Source of the DNA: an uncultured Photobacterium sp.
Lineage (GTDB): Bacteria > Pseudomonadota > Gammaproteobacteria > Enterobacterales > Vibrionaceae
Reading direction: 5' to 3'
Length of the DNA stretch: 64,000 nt
Assembly (NCBI RefSeq): GCF_947502415.1
Contig: NZ_CANMZV010000020.1
Location: 24,811 to 88,810, forward strand
The notes beneath the pieces are model-generated. The model was not told the DNA's origin and did not search any database. It saw nothing but the letters and a program-made list of their open reading frames with translations. Within the stretch, counting starts at the first letter, position 1, and every line of letters begins with the position of its first letter. The position numbers were made by a program, and so were the translations under genes. Shown piece after piece: positions 21,431-30,612 of the stretch.

Positions 21431-21733
21431 ATGGATAACTTACTGGGCATTCTGGTCCTTGCCGTACTGGGCTACCTGTTCTGGCAGCAACGTCGTCAGA
21501 CAGAATTAGCCCAGCAGTTTATCGATCAGCGGTGTGCAAGCCTCGGCCTTCAGCTTCTGGCGATAGCTCGGGGAGCACATAAGCTCAAAGACAAAAAAGG
21601 CAGATGGCGCTGGCACACGGTTTATCTATTTGAGTTCTCTGCCAACGGGCAAGACTCATATCAAGGGTATGTCGTAATGAGGGGATTCCACCCGATGAAG
21701 TTTCATGTTCCACCTCATCATATGCCGGAATAA
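21431..21733 (+). CDS. DUF3301 membrane-anchored protein
   Basis: A 100-residue protein with one N-terminal membrane helix (LLGILVLAVLGYLFW, about residues 4-18), then a basic cytoplasmic domain (RWRWHTVYLFEFSANG, residues 60-75) typical of DUF3301. A Shine-Dalgarno-like GAGGTAAG precedes the ATG. It is the last gene before the csrB region and is co-transcribed with the DUF3549 gene. No function is known; its membrane topology is my prediction. Confidence 0.85.
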   Translation: MDNLLGILVLAVLGYLFWQQRRQTELAQQFIDQRCASLGLQLLAIARGAHKLKDKKGRWRWHTVYLFEFSANGQDSYQGYVVMRGFHPMKFHVPPHHMPE

Positions 21734-21783
21734 TGAATGATCTTGCCTGTTTTTCTCGGGCAAAAATATTTTCTCGAGCACAA

Positions 21784-22170
21784 ATAAAGAACGGGCGCGA
21801 CTTTCGTCGCGCCCTTAGGTCTTACTTGCAGCAATCCTGCTACTATGGTGCTCCCTGCATCCATCCTTGATAATGCTATATCCTTTAACGGTAATCCCTA
21901 ATCTCTATCCTAGAGTTGTCCTTCGGTAGTTCCTTGACCCGTCGAAGCATCCTGTTCCGACTCTCTCTTCCTTACCTGGAGGTGTCCCTGACTTCTTCCT
22001 GAAGTGATCCTTACATCTTCCTGACCAGCAAGCTTCCTGTCTGCCAACGATATCCCTACCGTGTCCCTTACCATCCTGGTGAGCCCGCCTTCCTCGCGAA
22101 CTCTCCTCATCGTGAGGTAAGCCATATCCTATAGCTTCTTTTAATCCCTGATGTCGCTTCCCTTCGACAG
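21784..22170 (-). ncRNA. csrB1: CsrB-family regulatory sRNA, copy 1
   Basis: A minus-strand RNA of about 387 nt. It starts GTCGAAGGGAAGCGACATCA, like E. coli CsrB (GTCGACAGGGAG), 7 nt after a TAGTAT -10 box (22178-22183). It contains about 25 GGA motifs, mostly AGGA or AGGGA, many in hairpin loops, the mark of RNAs that sequester CsrA. It ends in a strong terminator (stem 21793-21801 / 21806-21814, GAAA loop, T-rich tail). A GacA/VarA-type box lies about 170-186 bp upstream. E. coli csrB sits in the same place, between yqcC and syd. There is no credible protein-coding frame in it. Confidence 0.93.
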
Positions 22171-22338
22171 AAAAGATACTACTCGCTTTACTTACCCAAA
22201 CAATGAGGTGAAATTGAGATTTTTAACCCCTGAAAGTATTCACCCATATAATATAAATCTAAACAATTGATTTTAATAAATAAAAACAACCACAGTCAGT
22301 CATATAAGATCACCATCAACCAAGTTATCCCACAGCCA

Positions 22339-22356
22339 TGTAAGAGATATCTCACA
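22339..22356 (-). promoter_or_regulatory. GacA/VarA (UvrY) box upstream of csrB1
   Basis: The palindrome TGTAAGAGATATCTCACA matches the TGTAAG-N6-CTTACA consensus for GacA/VarA/UvrY response regulators with one mismatch. It lies about 170-186 bp upstream of the csrB1 start, the distance known for csrB and rsm genes. The second copy has the same element at the same distance. Confidence 0.85.
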
Positions 22357-22577
22357 AGTACAGCAGACAATCTCTGGTAACCGATTGCATTAGTGAAAAG
22401 ATTCAAGCAAATTAAAATCAGAGGACTAATCATCTATCAAAATTTAATTCACACTGCAAATAATCCAAATTGAGCAAAGTAGCAACACAACTCAAAGCCA
22501 GATTGGAAATACAATGGAATAAAAACAACAAATTACGAGGAATTAATGGAAGGCATGGGCCTGACTTTCATAGCCCC

Positions 22578-22969
22578 AAAAAAGAACGGGCGCGACTTTC
22601 GTCGCGCCCTTAGGTCTTACATGCAGCAGTCCCGCTACTAAGATGCTCCCTGCATCATTCCTTTGAATTGCTGTAATCCATCAGCATATTCCTTTTATTC
22701 TTCGTCCTGAAGTTGTCCTTAGGCCTTCCTGACCCGTCAGTAATTCCTGTACTGACTCTCTTCATCCTTCCTGGAGGTGTCCCTGACTTCTTCCTGAAGT
22801 GGTCCTTATGTCTTCCTGACCAGCAAACTTCCTGCTTGCTGTTAACCGATTCCTTCGGCTGCTCCCTTCACAGTCCATGTTCGATATACCATCCTAGTAC
22901 ACCGGCCTCCTCCTGAGACTGCCAAACTCCCTGGCGCTTTCCTGTTCCGTTCCGTCAGTTCCTTCCGAC
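22578..22969 (-). ncRNA. csrB2: CsrB-family regulatory sRNA, copy 2
   Basis: A minus-strand RNA of about 392 nt beginning GTCGGAAGGAACTGACGG, 7 nt after a TAATAT -10 box (22977-22982). It carries about 28 GGA motifs and ends in the same terminator as copy 1 (stem 22588-22596 / 22601-22609, then a T-run). The central part (about 22770-22825) and the last 50 nt are nearly identical to copy 1, while the 5' part has diverged. It should bind CsrA and relieve its translational repression. It is upstream of csrB1 on the same strand, with its own GacA/VarA box. Confidence 0.93.
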
Positions 22970-23130
22970 AGGGTTAATATTACGCATTCCCACATTCAGA
23001 ACAACGCCCGGAAAGACAATTAAATTACCCCACGATAGAAACAAAAAAAACACAAACCTATATAAAACAATAGCTTAAATGCAGCAAGGCTTTATTACCC
23101 CACTCATTTCTCAGGTATTTCTTACGCCTT

Positions 23131-23148
23131 TGTAAGAGATCTCTCACA
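23131..23148 (-). promoter_or_regulatory. GacA/VarA (UvrY) box upstream of csrB2
   Basis: TGTAAGAGATCTCTCACA, one mismatch from TGTAAG-N6-CTTACA, lies about 162-179 bp upstream of the csrB2 start, mirroring the box of copy 1. The remaining A+T-rich DNA of the 21734-23285 non-coding stretch shows no other gene. Confidence 0.85.
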
Positions 23149-23285
23149 AAGGAAGGAGCAAAACACGCTCGAACAAAAAACACCAAGCAATCGATTAGTA
23201 AAAACAATCCAATAGACTCCCTTTGCACCAATCCTCTCTATACTTAGGAACATATCAGAAGCCAGTCTTTGCAACGGAGTGAACC

Positions 23286-23516
23286 ATGGAAACCTTTAAC
23301 CATAATTTATCCAGTCTCTTTAGCCAGCTGGGTATGAATAATTCCAAAGAGTTTATTGAGTCTTTCCTGAATGAGCATCATCTGGACCAACATGAAAAAC
23401 TCTCTGAAGCCAGCTTCTGGCAACCGTCGCAAAAACGTTTTATCAAAGAATCCCAGGAACAGGATGCAGACTGGTGCGAAATAATTGATCAACTCGATGC
23501 TTTGCTACGAAAATAG
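23286..23516 (+). CDS. DUF2789 family small protein
   Basis: A 76-residue soluble, acidic protein of the DUF2789 family, with the conserved pattern LF.QLG....E.I..F...H.L.....L..A.FW...Q..F and a C-terminal helix (DADWCEIIDQLDALLR). Function is unknown. It starts with ATG at 23286 behind an AACGGAG-like Shine-Dalgarno, divergent from the csrB genes. The next gene begins 30 bp downstream. Confidence 0.85.
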   Translation: METFNHNLSSLFSQLGMNNSKEFIESFLNEHHLDQHEKLSEASFWQPSQKRFIKESQEQDADWCEIIDQLDALLRK

Positions 23517-23546
23517 TCCGAGAACCTCACAACGTCAGGAAGCGTT

Positions 23547-23816
23547 ATGTCATCTGAAATTACCCAGGCCCTAGAACAAGCCATCAATTCATTGGTTGAG
23601 GAAGGAAAGGAACCATCTGTGGCGCTGATCAAATCTCGCCTTGCCACCCCCTTACCTATGCCGCTTATTATCAAAGCGCTGCAAGCCTGGAAGAAAAATG
23701 CCAAGGTACCGAACATTGAAAAAACTGAACCAGCCTTGAGCCAGGAAGAACGAATCAAGCAACTGGAGCAGCAAGTGGCGGCACTGACTGCCCGTATCGA
23801 GCAACTCGAACTCTAA
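23547..23816 (+). CDS. Small protein with C-terminal leucine-zipper coiled coil
   Basis: An 89-residue protein I do not recognise by name. Residues 1-50 look like a small helical DNA-binding-type fold (LVEEGKEPSVALIKSRLATPLPMPLIIKALQAWK), resembling the N-terminus of KfrA-like or plasmid-type winged-helix proteins. Residues 64-88 form a coiled coil with leucines in heptads (RIKQLEQQVAALTARIEQLEL). An AGGAAG Shine-Dalgarno precedes the ATG, and it is followed by a good terminator. A DNA-binding role is inference only. Confidence 0.72.
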   Translation: MSSEITQALEQAINSLVEEGKEPSVALIKSRLATPLPMPLIIKALQAWKKNAKVPNIEKTEPALSQEERIKQLEQQVAALTARIEQLEL

Positions 23817-23828
23817 CCAGAAAATCAA

Positions 23829-23856
23829 CAGGGCACATTGCGTGCCCTGCTTTTTA
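23829..23856 (+). terminator. Terminator after the coiled-coil gene
   Basis: CAGGGCAC-ATTGC-GTGCCCTG followed by CTTTTTAT lies 12 bp after the stop codon. It separates this gene from the convergent DUF2310 gene. Confidence 0.85.
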
Positions 23857-23874
23857 TACCAACCGGCATAAGTA

Positions 23875-24648
23875 TTACTGGAAATCCCACGACAGATTAG
23901 AAACAATCCGGCAGTTATCGCATTTAAAGTGAAAAATTCCGTGCAATGGCTCATCGAGATGCCATTCGCTGCCACATTTAGGACACGGGCGACGTTGTTC
24001 CGCCTCTAGGCTATCTCCACCAACCTGGTACTGATAATAATATGTCGGGATCTTGGTGATATATTCAATCCGACCACGCAAATCCCATCCGCGCCGGAAC
24101 AGATCACTTTCAACATCACGAATTTCGTGCAACGCTGCATGCTCAGCCTGGCACCCACCAGCCATTTGAATTTCATCACAAGCCTGCCACTCAGTCTGCC
24201 ACTTCACTACAGCTTTATGATCACCATTAAGTGTTGGCCCAATCCGGTACAGCGGGATTGGCATCAGAGTATCACCACATCGCAACGGCGAGCAGGTATG
24301 AACGTAAGTGGTGTAAATCACCTGCCAGCTTGGAGACAAGTTTTCTGCCGCGGCCTCGGAGTTGATATCCCGCCCTAGTACCTTGATCTTCGGATTAAGC
24401 AAACACGCCTGGCCCAGGCGATTTAAGCAAGCTTTGACACTGTCGCTATGAAACTGCGGATGGAGGCTATCTTGCTCAGGGCAGACAACCCTTACCCTGA
24501 AGATCCCGTCATCCATTACAATCGGGAATTCACGCCCTAATATCTGCCCGTTATAACGCAACGCATCCAGCAAACTATTGACTGTCATATCGACAGCCGA
24601 AATCGTGGTATTGTCAAAACATTCAAATTGCAATTCAACAACGTACAT
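23875..24648 (-). CDS. Zn-ribbon-containing protein (DUF2310)
   Basis: A 257-residue protein of the DUF2310 family. Its C-terminus has a zinc ribbon, CPKCGSEWHLDE (about residues 220-231) with the second Cys pair in FKCDNCRIV (about 242-250). The N-terminal part is a mixed alpha/beta domain without known motif. Family members are annotated as possible nucleic-acid-binding proteins, but no function is proven. It starts 3 bp after the syd stop, so it is in the same transcription unit as syd. Confidence 0.88.
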   Translation of the reverse strand: MYVVELQFECFDNTTISAVDMTVNSLLDALRYNGQILGREFPIVMDDGIFRVRVVCPEQDSLHPQFHSDSVKACLNRLGQACLLNPKIKVLGRDINSEAAAENLSPSWQVIYTTYVHTCSPLRCGDTLMPIPLYRIGPTLNGDHKAVVKWQTEWQACDEIQMAGGCQAEHAALHEIRDVESDLFRRGWDLRGRIEYITKIPTYYYQYQVGGDSLEAEQRRPCPKCGSEWHLDEPLHGIFHFKCDNCRIVSNLSWDFQ

Positions 24649-24651
24649 CTA

Positions 24652-25206
24652 TCAACACCCTCTCACAACAGGCTGTAATTCCTGTAGGAAAGTTTCGATA
24701 TCCGCCGCCAACACATCGCGAATATCTTTGCCCAAGGTTTCCAGAATCACTTGGCCGGTCAGGTTACAAATTGAAATCACCTTATCTTCTGCATCCAGTG
24801 CGCCGATAAACACAGTTGGTTTCAACTTCAGCCGGCGCTGCATCACCAAATGGCCGAGAATATTTTCCTGCAAGCGCAGTTCATCTTCTTCGCTGAATAC
24901 TTGCAGCAGCTCAAACTCCAACCCACGAAAACTTGCAGCCATATCGCCACTGAACTGAACACCATAAAATACTTTGATGTCTTCATGTAGACGAAGTTCA
25001 ATGCCCTTTTCAACACCTGCCAGATTGCCCTGAGGCTCACGCTTTACCGGTTTCCATGTCACTTCATACCCGGAATCATGTTCAACACATGGTGACTCCA
25101 ACCCCACCAAATCTTCGCTCCGTGGAAAACCTTGACCAGCATCACACCATGCTTGCAAAAAACGGGACGAAAAGTCAGATAAAGCGTCCGCAACGGGATG
25201 ATTCAT
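24652..25206 (-). CDS. syd: SecY-interacting protein Syd
   Basis: Syd binds SecY at the cytoplasmic face and is thought to proofread the translocon. The 184-residue product (181 in E. coli) has the family segments YGVQFSGDM, LLQVFSEEDELRLQENILGHLVMQRRLK and PTVFIG. An ATG also exists at 25218, but the GAGG Shine-Dalgarno lies between it and 25206, so MNHPVADALSDF at 25206 is the start. It is divergent from queF and next to the csr region, as in E. coli. Confidence 0.94.
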   Translation of the reverse strand: MNHPVADALSDFSSRFLQAWCDAGQGFPRSEDLVGLESPCVEHDSGYEVTWKPVKREPQGNLAGVEKGIELRLHEDIKVFYGVQFSGDMAASFRGLEFELLQVFSEEDELRLQENILGHLVMQRRLKLKPTVFIGALDAEDKVISICNLTGQVILETLGKDIRDVLAADIETFLQELQPVVRGC

Positions 25207-25269
25207 TCGCAACCTCATTAAAGATTAAGTAAACTTTGCCCATTCTAATCCAAGAGTGTCCAGGACAGT

Positions 25270-26115
25270 ATGAGCAAATATAAAGACGCTAAAGAATTAG
25301 CAGGTTTAACTCTCGGCCAGAGCACCGAGTATAAAGATCAGTATGACCCATCACTTCTTCAGCCTGTGCCTCGCAGCCTGAACCGCGATGATTTGGCACT
25401 AGGCGACGACCTGCCATTTACTGGCTACGACATCTGGACACTGTATGAACTGTCCTGGCTCAATAGCAAAGGCCTGCCTCAAGTCGCAATCGGCGAAGTC
25501 CGCCTGCCTGCATCCAGCCCGAACCTGATTGAATCCAAGTCATTCAAGCTTTACCTCAACAGCTTCAACCAAACCCGCTTTGAAAGCTGGCAGCAAATTG
25601 CCGATACGCTGCAAAAAGATCTGAGCGACTGCGCCGGCGCCACTGTGGATGTCACGATACAGCCACTGGCCGATTTCGATAACCAGCCAATTGTAAACTT
25701 CGCCGGCGAATGCATTGATAACCAGGATATCGAGATCACCGACTATGAATTCAACCCGGCTCACCTGGAAGGCGCTGCCGAGGGCGAAGTAGTTACAGAA
25801 GAACTAAACAGCCACCTGCTAAAATCTAACTGCCTGATCACCAGCCAACCAGATTGGGGCAGTGTGAAAATCTCTTACCAAGGTAAGAAGATCAACCGCG
25901 AAAAGCTATTGCGTTACCTGATTTCATTCCGTAACCACAACGAATTCCACGAACAGTGTGTCGAGCGTATCTTCACCGACCTGATGAAGTTCTGCCAGCC
26001 GGAACTACTAACGGTATATGCCCGTTACACCCGCCGGGGTGGCTTGGATATCAACCCATACCGTACCAACCAGGGTAAAACGCCAAGCAACAACTTCCGT
26101 CTGGCTCGCCAGTAA
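25270..26115 (+). CDS. queF: NADPH-dependent 7-cyano-7-deazaguanine reductase QueF
   Basis: QueF reduces preQ0 to preQ1 in queuosine synthesis for tRNA. The 281-residue long-type enzyme (282 in E. coli) has the QueF motif [17 protein letters not shown] (about residues 88-104) and the catalytic Cys in [15 protein letters not shown] (Cys188). The C-terminal half has the [17 protein letters not shown] motif. I see no preQ1 riboswitch in the short 63-bp region between syd and queF. It is a single gene. Confidence 0.97.
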   Translation: MSKYKDAKELAGLTLGQSTEYKDQYDPSLLQPVPRSLNRDDLALGDDLPFTGYDIWTLYELSWLNSKGLPQVAIGEVRLPASSPNLIESKSFKLYLNSFNQTRFESWQQIADTLQKDLSDCAGATVDVTIQPLADFDNQPIVNFAGECIDNQDIEITDYEFNPAHLEGAAEGEVVTEELNSHLLKSNCLITSQPDWGSVKISYQGKKINREKLLRYLISFRNHNEFHEQCVERIFTDLMKFCQPELLTVYARYTRRGGLDINPYRTNQGKTPSNNFRLARQ

Positions 26116-26254
26116 TGGAAAAATATAATGATTCAGGCCTCGCGGCACGGATAAAATAACCAAGCCGCCTAGTGATAGAAGTTATACCTTTGAGTGTGCT
26201 TTTCCGGTCGAATTGCCGCGAAAACGCAAAAAAAATGAGTCGTTATAACAGATT

Positions 26255-26287
26255 AAGTCCAGCAAAATCGCGTACTTTGCTGGACTT
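26255..26287. other. Perfect 12-bp inverted repeat without a T-run
   Basis: AAGTCCAGCAAA and TTTGCTGGACTT flank a 9-base spacer in the 228-bp gap between queF and the TPR gene. No T-run follows on either strand, so it is not a standard terminator. A shorter ACCCA / TGGGT pair around eight Ts follows at about 26311-26332, just before the TPR gene start. Confidence 0.55.
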
Positions 26288-26343
26288 GGTTGCCCAAGCC
26301 AGTAATATTAGACCCAGTATTTTTTTTGGGTTTAAGAATAAGT

Positions 26344-28623
26344 ATGTCTCTGCGTCGCTGGCTGGCAAGCGTGCTATTTTTCCTAGCCGCTTCGTTTAAT
26401 GTAAATGCCAAAATCTACACCACACCAATTTTGGCGGATGCCAACGAGTTGTTACAAACCAGCCCGGAGCAGTCGCTGGAAATCACCACTAGCTACCTAG
26501 AACAACGCCGCATGAGCAGCCCCAAAGAGCTGTCTCGCGTGCATGTGAACGATGAAACCGATCACACCATTCGCACCCCACTGAATACCATCAATGCATT
26601 GCAGCTCAAAGCCAGAGCCTACTCGTTGCTTAACCAGCCGGAAGAAGCATTACAAACAGTTCAACAAGCTGAACAGCTGGCAATCAAAAACGAACTTTCA
26701 TTTACAATTCTGGAAAGTCGCCTGATCCACGCTCATATCTATTGGGAGAACCTGAAAAACAGCGCCGTCGCCCTGAACATGCTCGATCAGGTCGACCAGG
26801 AGATCGAACAGTCTGAAGTTCTCAAACTGACCAAGCAAATAAAGACATTGCAGTACAAGTCTTTGATGCAACGGGCCGTCATCGAGTCGAACCAGAACAA
26901 CGAACATAAAGCCGAAAAACTGTTTACCCGGGCCAAGCGCTACCTGATTAACCTCGACGATAACAGCGAGCTAATCAATTACCAGCTCACCATCGGCCAC
27001 CATTACCTGCAACACCGCCATTTTGACCTCGCGCTAGATCGCCTACTTAGCGGCTACTGGCTGGCTGTCGAGCAGGAAAATAATGCCCTAACTGCCATTG
27101 CCAACTATGAGCTGGCCAGCCTGTTTGAACAACGTAAGGTCTTTGACAAAGCACTTGAGCACGCAACCCAAGCAGGTGAGTTTTTCGAGCACTTCAACCG
27201 CACTATGCCGCTGGCCAAAACCCTGGCACTGATTGCATCTATTTACGAGCAGCAAGGTCGCTACAACCTTGCTCTGGTGCACTACTTCAATGCCTTAGAT
27301 CAGGAAACCCAACTCAAGCACGATATCCGTTCGGCACAATTGCGTCTGAGTATCGCCCGGATTTATCTCCAGCTTTATAACTACCCGAAAACCGAACAAT
27401 ATCTTCAGCATACCCGTGAGCTGGCCAAGCAGAGTGGTAACGAATCGATCCAGGCCGAAGCCCTGATCCTGCAAGGCAAACTGGAACTGGCTGAAGGGCA
27501 AGCAGACAAAGCTATCTCGACTCTACAGTCAGGGCTGATTGCTGCCAGCCGACTCGGGGATCTGGAGCTGCAGTTAATAGGCGAGTCTGTACTCTCGAAT
27601 GCTTTTGAAAACCAGAGTGACTATTACAATGCTCTGCTCAGTCAGCGCCGTTACGAACAGTTGTTTTCCAGCAAGCAAGAAGATCAGATCAAGAGTAATG
27701 TCGAAGTTTTCAAGCAACAGCAACGGATGCTGGAACGCTCCCTGCAACTGGAAGAGATGGAGCGGCAGCAATTTGAAAGTGACAAGGCGCTTTATACCCA
27801 ACAAAAAGTTACCATCTTCCTGCTCAGTGTTATCCTGATCACTCTGATAGTCCTTATCCGTCGTCACAGGGTTGCCAAACAACTACAGGCCCGTCTGCTG
27901 CGCCTGCGTACCGAGTTCTATACCCATCCGCGTAGCGGCCTGCGCAATCTGCGGATGCTCAACGCCCGCCTGCCGAACTCTCTGCAGCAAAGCAGTGCCA
28001 ACTTTGAACAATGGCATATGGGCGAGATGATCAACGAACCACTCAGTGACAGGCTGCGCTTTGCCCTGTTTGAGATCCCCTTCCTCAAACATATCTACCT
28101 CAAGCACGGATACCAACCGGGGCTGGAACTGGAACGCCAGTTTGGAGAATACCTCAAGGAACAGGTGTGCGAGCCCGCTCGCCTCTATCACTTCTCTGAT
28201 AACATGTTCCTGTACATAGAGCCAAATTCGCGCCTGGATACCGACCCGCACCAGGTGGCCGACTCAATTCAACAGCTGATCGATAACTTCTTTGGCAAAC
28301 GCAACCTCGATAACCGCGTGCGTATCGGCCTGGCGGAATACCCTTTTCTGCCGCGAGCCTATACCGCTATCAACGATCATGAACTACTGGATATCCTGCT
28401 AATGGCGGCCAATGCAGCTCGCCAGCTCAGTAAAAAAGAAAACTGTAGCCAGTGGGTACACCTCAGCGCCATTGACGCAGCTCCGGCAGCCAGCTTTGCC
28501 AGCGACAACATTCGTAAGGCTTGCCTGCAGGGAATAGATAACGGTTTAGTTAAAGTCCAAAGCTCTTCATCAATTGAGATCATCTGGAATAATGATCACG
28601 ATTCTGACAAAAAGCTCATTTAA
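26344..28623 (+). CDS. TPR membrane protein with a degenerate GGDEF domain
   Basis: A 759-residue protein. A signal peptide (MSLRRWLASVLFFLAASFNVNA) leads into a periplasmic region with tetratricopeptide repeats (about 40-430). A Gln/Glu-rich coiled coil (about 445-485), one membrane helix (FLLSVILITLIVLI, about 491-504) and a cytoplasmic domain (520-740) follow. The last domain keeps GGDEF landmarks (HPRSGLRNLRMLNARL; ALFEIPFLKHIYLKHGY) but has FSDNM at 617-621 where GGDEF should be, so it should not make c-di-GMP. Start is ATG at 26344; the frame opens at 26290 without a signal. The GDDEF gene follows. It may be a sensor; the ligand is unknown. Confidence 0.8.
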   Translation: MSLRRWLASVLFFLAASFNVNAKIYTTPILADANELLQTSPEQSLEITTSYLEQRRMSSPKELSRVHVNDETDHTIRTPLNTINALQLKARAYSLLNQPEEALQTVQQAEQLAIKNELSFTILESRLIHAHIYWENLKNSAVALNMLDQVDQEIEQSEVLKLTKQIKTLQYKSLMQRAVIESNQNNEHKAEKLFTRAKRYLINLDDNSELINYQLTIGHHYLQHRHFDLALDRLLSGYWLAVEQENNALTAIANYELASLFEQRKVFDKALEHATQAGEFFEHFNRTMPLAKTLALIASIYEQQGRYNLALVHYFNALDQETQLKHDIRSAQLRLSIARIYLQLYNYPKTEQYLQHTRELAKQSGNESIQAEALILQGKLELAEGQADKAISTLQSGLIAASRLGDLELQLIGESVLSNAFENQSDYYNALLSQRRYEQLFSSKQEDQIKSNVEVFKQQQRMLERSLQLEEMERQQFESDKALYTQQKVTIFLLSVILITLIVLIRRHRVAKQLQARLLRLRTEFYTHPRSGLRNLRMLNARLPNSLQQSSANFEQWHMGEMINEPLSDRLRFALFEIPFLKHIYLKHGYQPGLELERQFGEYLKEQVCEPARLYHFSDNMFLYIEPNSRLDTDPHQVADSIQQLIDNFFGKRNLDNRVRIGLAEYPFLPRAYTAINDHELLDILLMAANAARQLSKKENCSQWVHLSAIDAAPAASFASDNIRKACLQGIDNGLVKVQSSSSIEIIWNNDHDSDKKLI

Positions 28624-28763
28624 AGTACTACAGTGCCCCTAGATAGCACCAATAGCTATGAATTATGAAGCCATTTTTGCTAGCATGTTTAGCCAGCCTA
28701 GCGAGGTTGGCCGCTGGACGGCTTTAATTATGGTGTATACCCTGTAAGGTTTTTTGCACAAAC

Positions 28764-30323
28764 GTGACTGATATCAATGCCGTAGCTTCTGAAGTGAGTA
28801 AGTTGAAGCTACGTTTAGACCAAGCTCAATTGACCTATCGCGACGCTTCTTTGAAGTCTCGTCGAGAAATTGTCATACTCAAGCGTTTAATCAGCCGTTT
28901 GTCCGTAGCCTGCCGCGGTCTGGACAACGAGCTTGACGTGAAGCTCAGTGAACTTCGCAACGAACTGGATCAGCAGAAAGATGTTAGCAAGCTAATCCCG
29001 CGCCTGGCTGTAGTGGAGCGCCTTGTTACCCGTCAGGCCTCTTTCACCGAAAACGAAAACCACCTCTTGGAGCAGCAGCTCACACACAGCGGTGAAACCT
29101 TAAAACGTCTTCCTGGCCTGCCGGCACAACTGAAGCGCGAACTGCGTAATCTACTTGGGCAACCATCGGACACCCTGGTCCAGACCCACAAACAAACAGT
29201 CCGGTTACTGGAACTGTACGAACGAGCCCTGAAGCTGATGTCAGTGTCCAATGATGCCATGGTAATGAAAGATGCCCTGGATCATGACCTCCTACTCCAG
29301 CTAACCAGTGAATTACAGCGATTAATCACCGAGCTCGATTTTGACGGCGAAAACGGTGATAAGCTGATGAACATCCGTAACCGTCTGCTGCTGGGTGTCT
29401 CACCGCAAGCCCTGATTGAGATATCACAGGAAGTACTCCGTCTGGTTCTCGACGGCACCCATCAGGAATGCCGCTCATCACAGCGCTTCCTTGACAGCGT
29501 CAACAGCGATCTGGCAACGCTGCAAAAAACCACCAACCAGAGTGTCGGCCAAAGTTCAGCCCTGTATGAACACCGCAGCGAAATGACCTCCGAACTTGCC
29601 ACCCTGGCCAGTACCTTCAAGCAAGGCCTACGCAATAACAAAAACCTGGAAGCCTGGCGTCCAGCTGTCACCGAGCTGACCAAAGAGCTACTGGTACTGG
29701 CAGAACGCAATAAAGCACTGGAAAAACGCGAAAAGGCACTGGTTGAGCAGCTTGGCTACAACGAAAGTAAAATCAACAGCCTGTACGAGCAAACTCAGGA
29801 TTACCACCGACGGCTTAATGATCAGGAACGCAAGATGTTCCTGGATAACATGACCCGGGTTTATAACCGCGCCGCCCTTCATGACCGCCTGGAGCACGAA
29901 TACCGTCGCTGGCTGCGTTACCAGCACCCGCTATGCGTCGCAATGATCGATCTCGACCAGTTCAAAGAAGTCAACGACAGCTACGGTCATCTGGCTGGCG
30001 ATAAGGTATTAAAAATCATCGCCAGAACGATTCGCCAGAACCTTAGTGATACCGATTTTATTGCCCGCTTCGGTGACGACGAGTTTATGCTCATCCTGCC
30101 TGACGTCAACGAAGAGGAACGTACCAAGCGGCTAACAAAAATCAGGGAAAACATAACCCAACTACCATTCCGCTTCCGCGATCAAAATGTCACGATCACA
30201 GTATCTATCGGTGCAACCCTGTTCCACGGCAACGACACGCCGGCCGATATTATCGAGCGTACCGACAAGGCTCTGTACAGCGCCAAAAGTGCTGGCAGCA
30301 ACCGAATGCTGTGGATCTCATAA
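28764..30323 (+). CDS. GGDEF-domain protein with altered GDDEF motif
   Basis: A 519-residue cytoplasmic protein starting at GTG (28764). Residues 1-330 are long helices and coiled coil. A C-terminal GGDEF domain (about 350-519) has the DNMTRVYNRAALHDRL and MIDLDQFKEVNDSYGHLAGDKVLK motifs intact, but the signature reads GDDEF (437-441) and the RxxD inhibitory site is SDTD (428-431). Acidic residues needed for metal and catalysis are kept; the second Gly is not, so activity is uncertain. V. cholerae has a degenerate GGDEF regulator, CdgG, in what I recall as a comparable position near queF; orthology is not proven. The two degenerate GGDEF genes are probably linked. Confidence 0.85.
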   Translation: MTDINAVASEVSKLKLRLDQAQLTYRDASLKSRREIVILKRLISRLSVACRGLDNELDVKLSELRNELDQQKDVSKLIPRLAVVERLVTRQASFTENENHLLEQQLTHSGETLKRLPGLPAQLKRELRNLLGQPSDTLVQTHKQTVRLLELYERALKLMSVSNDAMVMKDALDHDLLLQLTSELQRLITELDFDGENGDKLMNIRNRLLLGVSPQALIEISQEVLRLVLDGTHQECRSSQRFLDSVNSDLATLQKTTNQSVGQSSALYEHRSEMTSELATLASTFKQGLRNNKNLEAWRPAVTELTKELLVLAERNKALEKREKALVEQLGYNESKINSLYEQTQDYHRRLNDQERKMFLDNMTRVYNRAALHDRLEHEYRRWLRYQHPLCVAMIDLDQFKEVNDSYGHLAGDKVLKIIARTIRQNLSDTDFIARFGDDEFMLILPDVNEEERTKRLTKIRENITQLPFRFRDQNVTITVSIGATLFHGNDTPADIIERTDKALYSAKSAGSNRMLWIS

Positions 30324-30612
30324 CGTCCCCAATTATCTGTTCAGGCTATCATCTGACACATCAATTTCTGGTCAAATTGCCTATCCCTGTGTATGGTGAA
30401 TAATACTAGGCATAACAATTACCTGTTCCTGGCCGGCCATCATCAGATAATTATTCTGCCCGGTATCAGAACTGATTTTTAAGAACTGATGCCCAATTGC
30501 ATCCTCCTTAAAAAACCTCTGAAAATTCTCTCTCCGGACATGTTCACCGACAATTTATTCCAAAACGCCAAAGCGTGAACGTAGCCGTATTATCATGACC
30601 AGGGAGGTAACC

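Noticed and set aside
22713..22916. Plus-strand open frame inside csrB2
   Set aside because: It is antisense to an sRNA with a promoter, GGA repeats and terminator. Its Cys/Leu/Pro-rich translation comes from the TCC repeats.
25207..25269. preQ1 riboswitch before queF
   Set aside because: The region is only 63 bp and I find no preQ1 aptamer features.
26172..26399. Small open frame overlapping the TPR gene start
   Set aside because: It overlaps the signal-peptide region in another frame and has no ribosome site or motif.
28624..28763. c-di-GMP riboswitch before the GDDEF gene
   Set aside because: The 140-bp gap has some GC hairpins (AGCC/GGCT) but not the GEMM conserved core.
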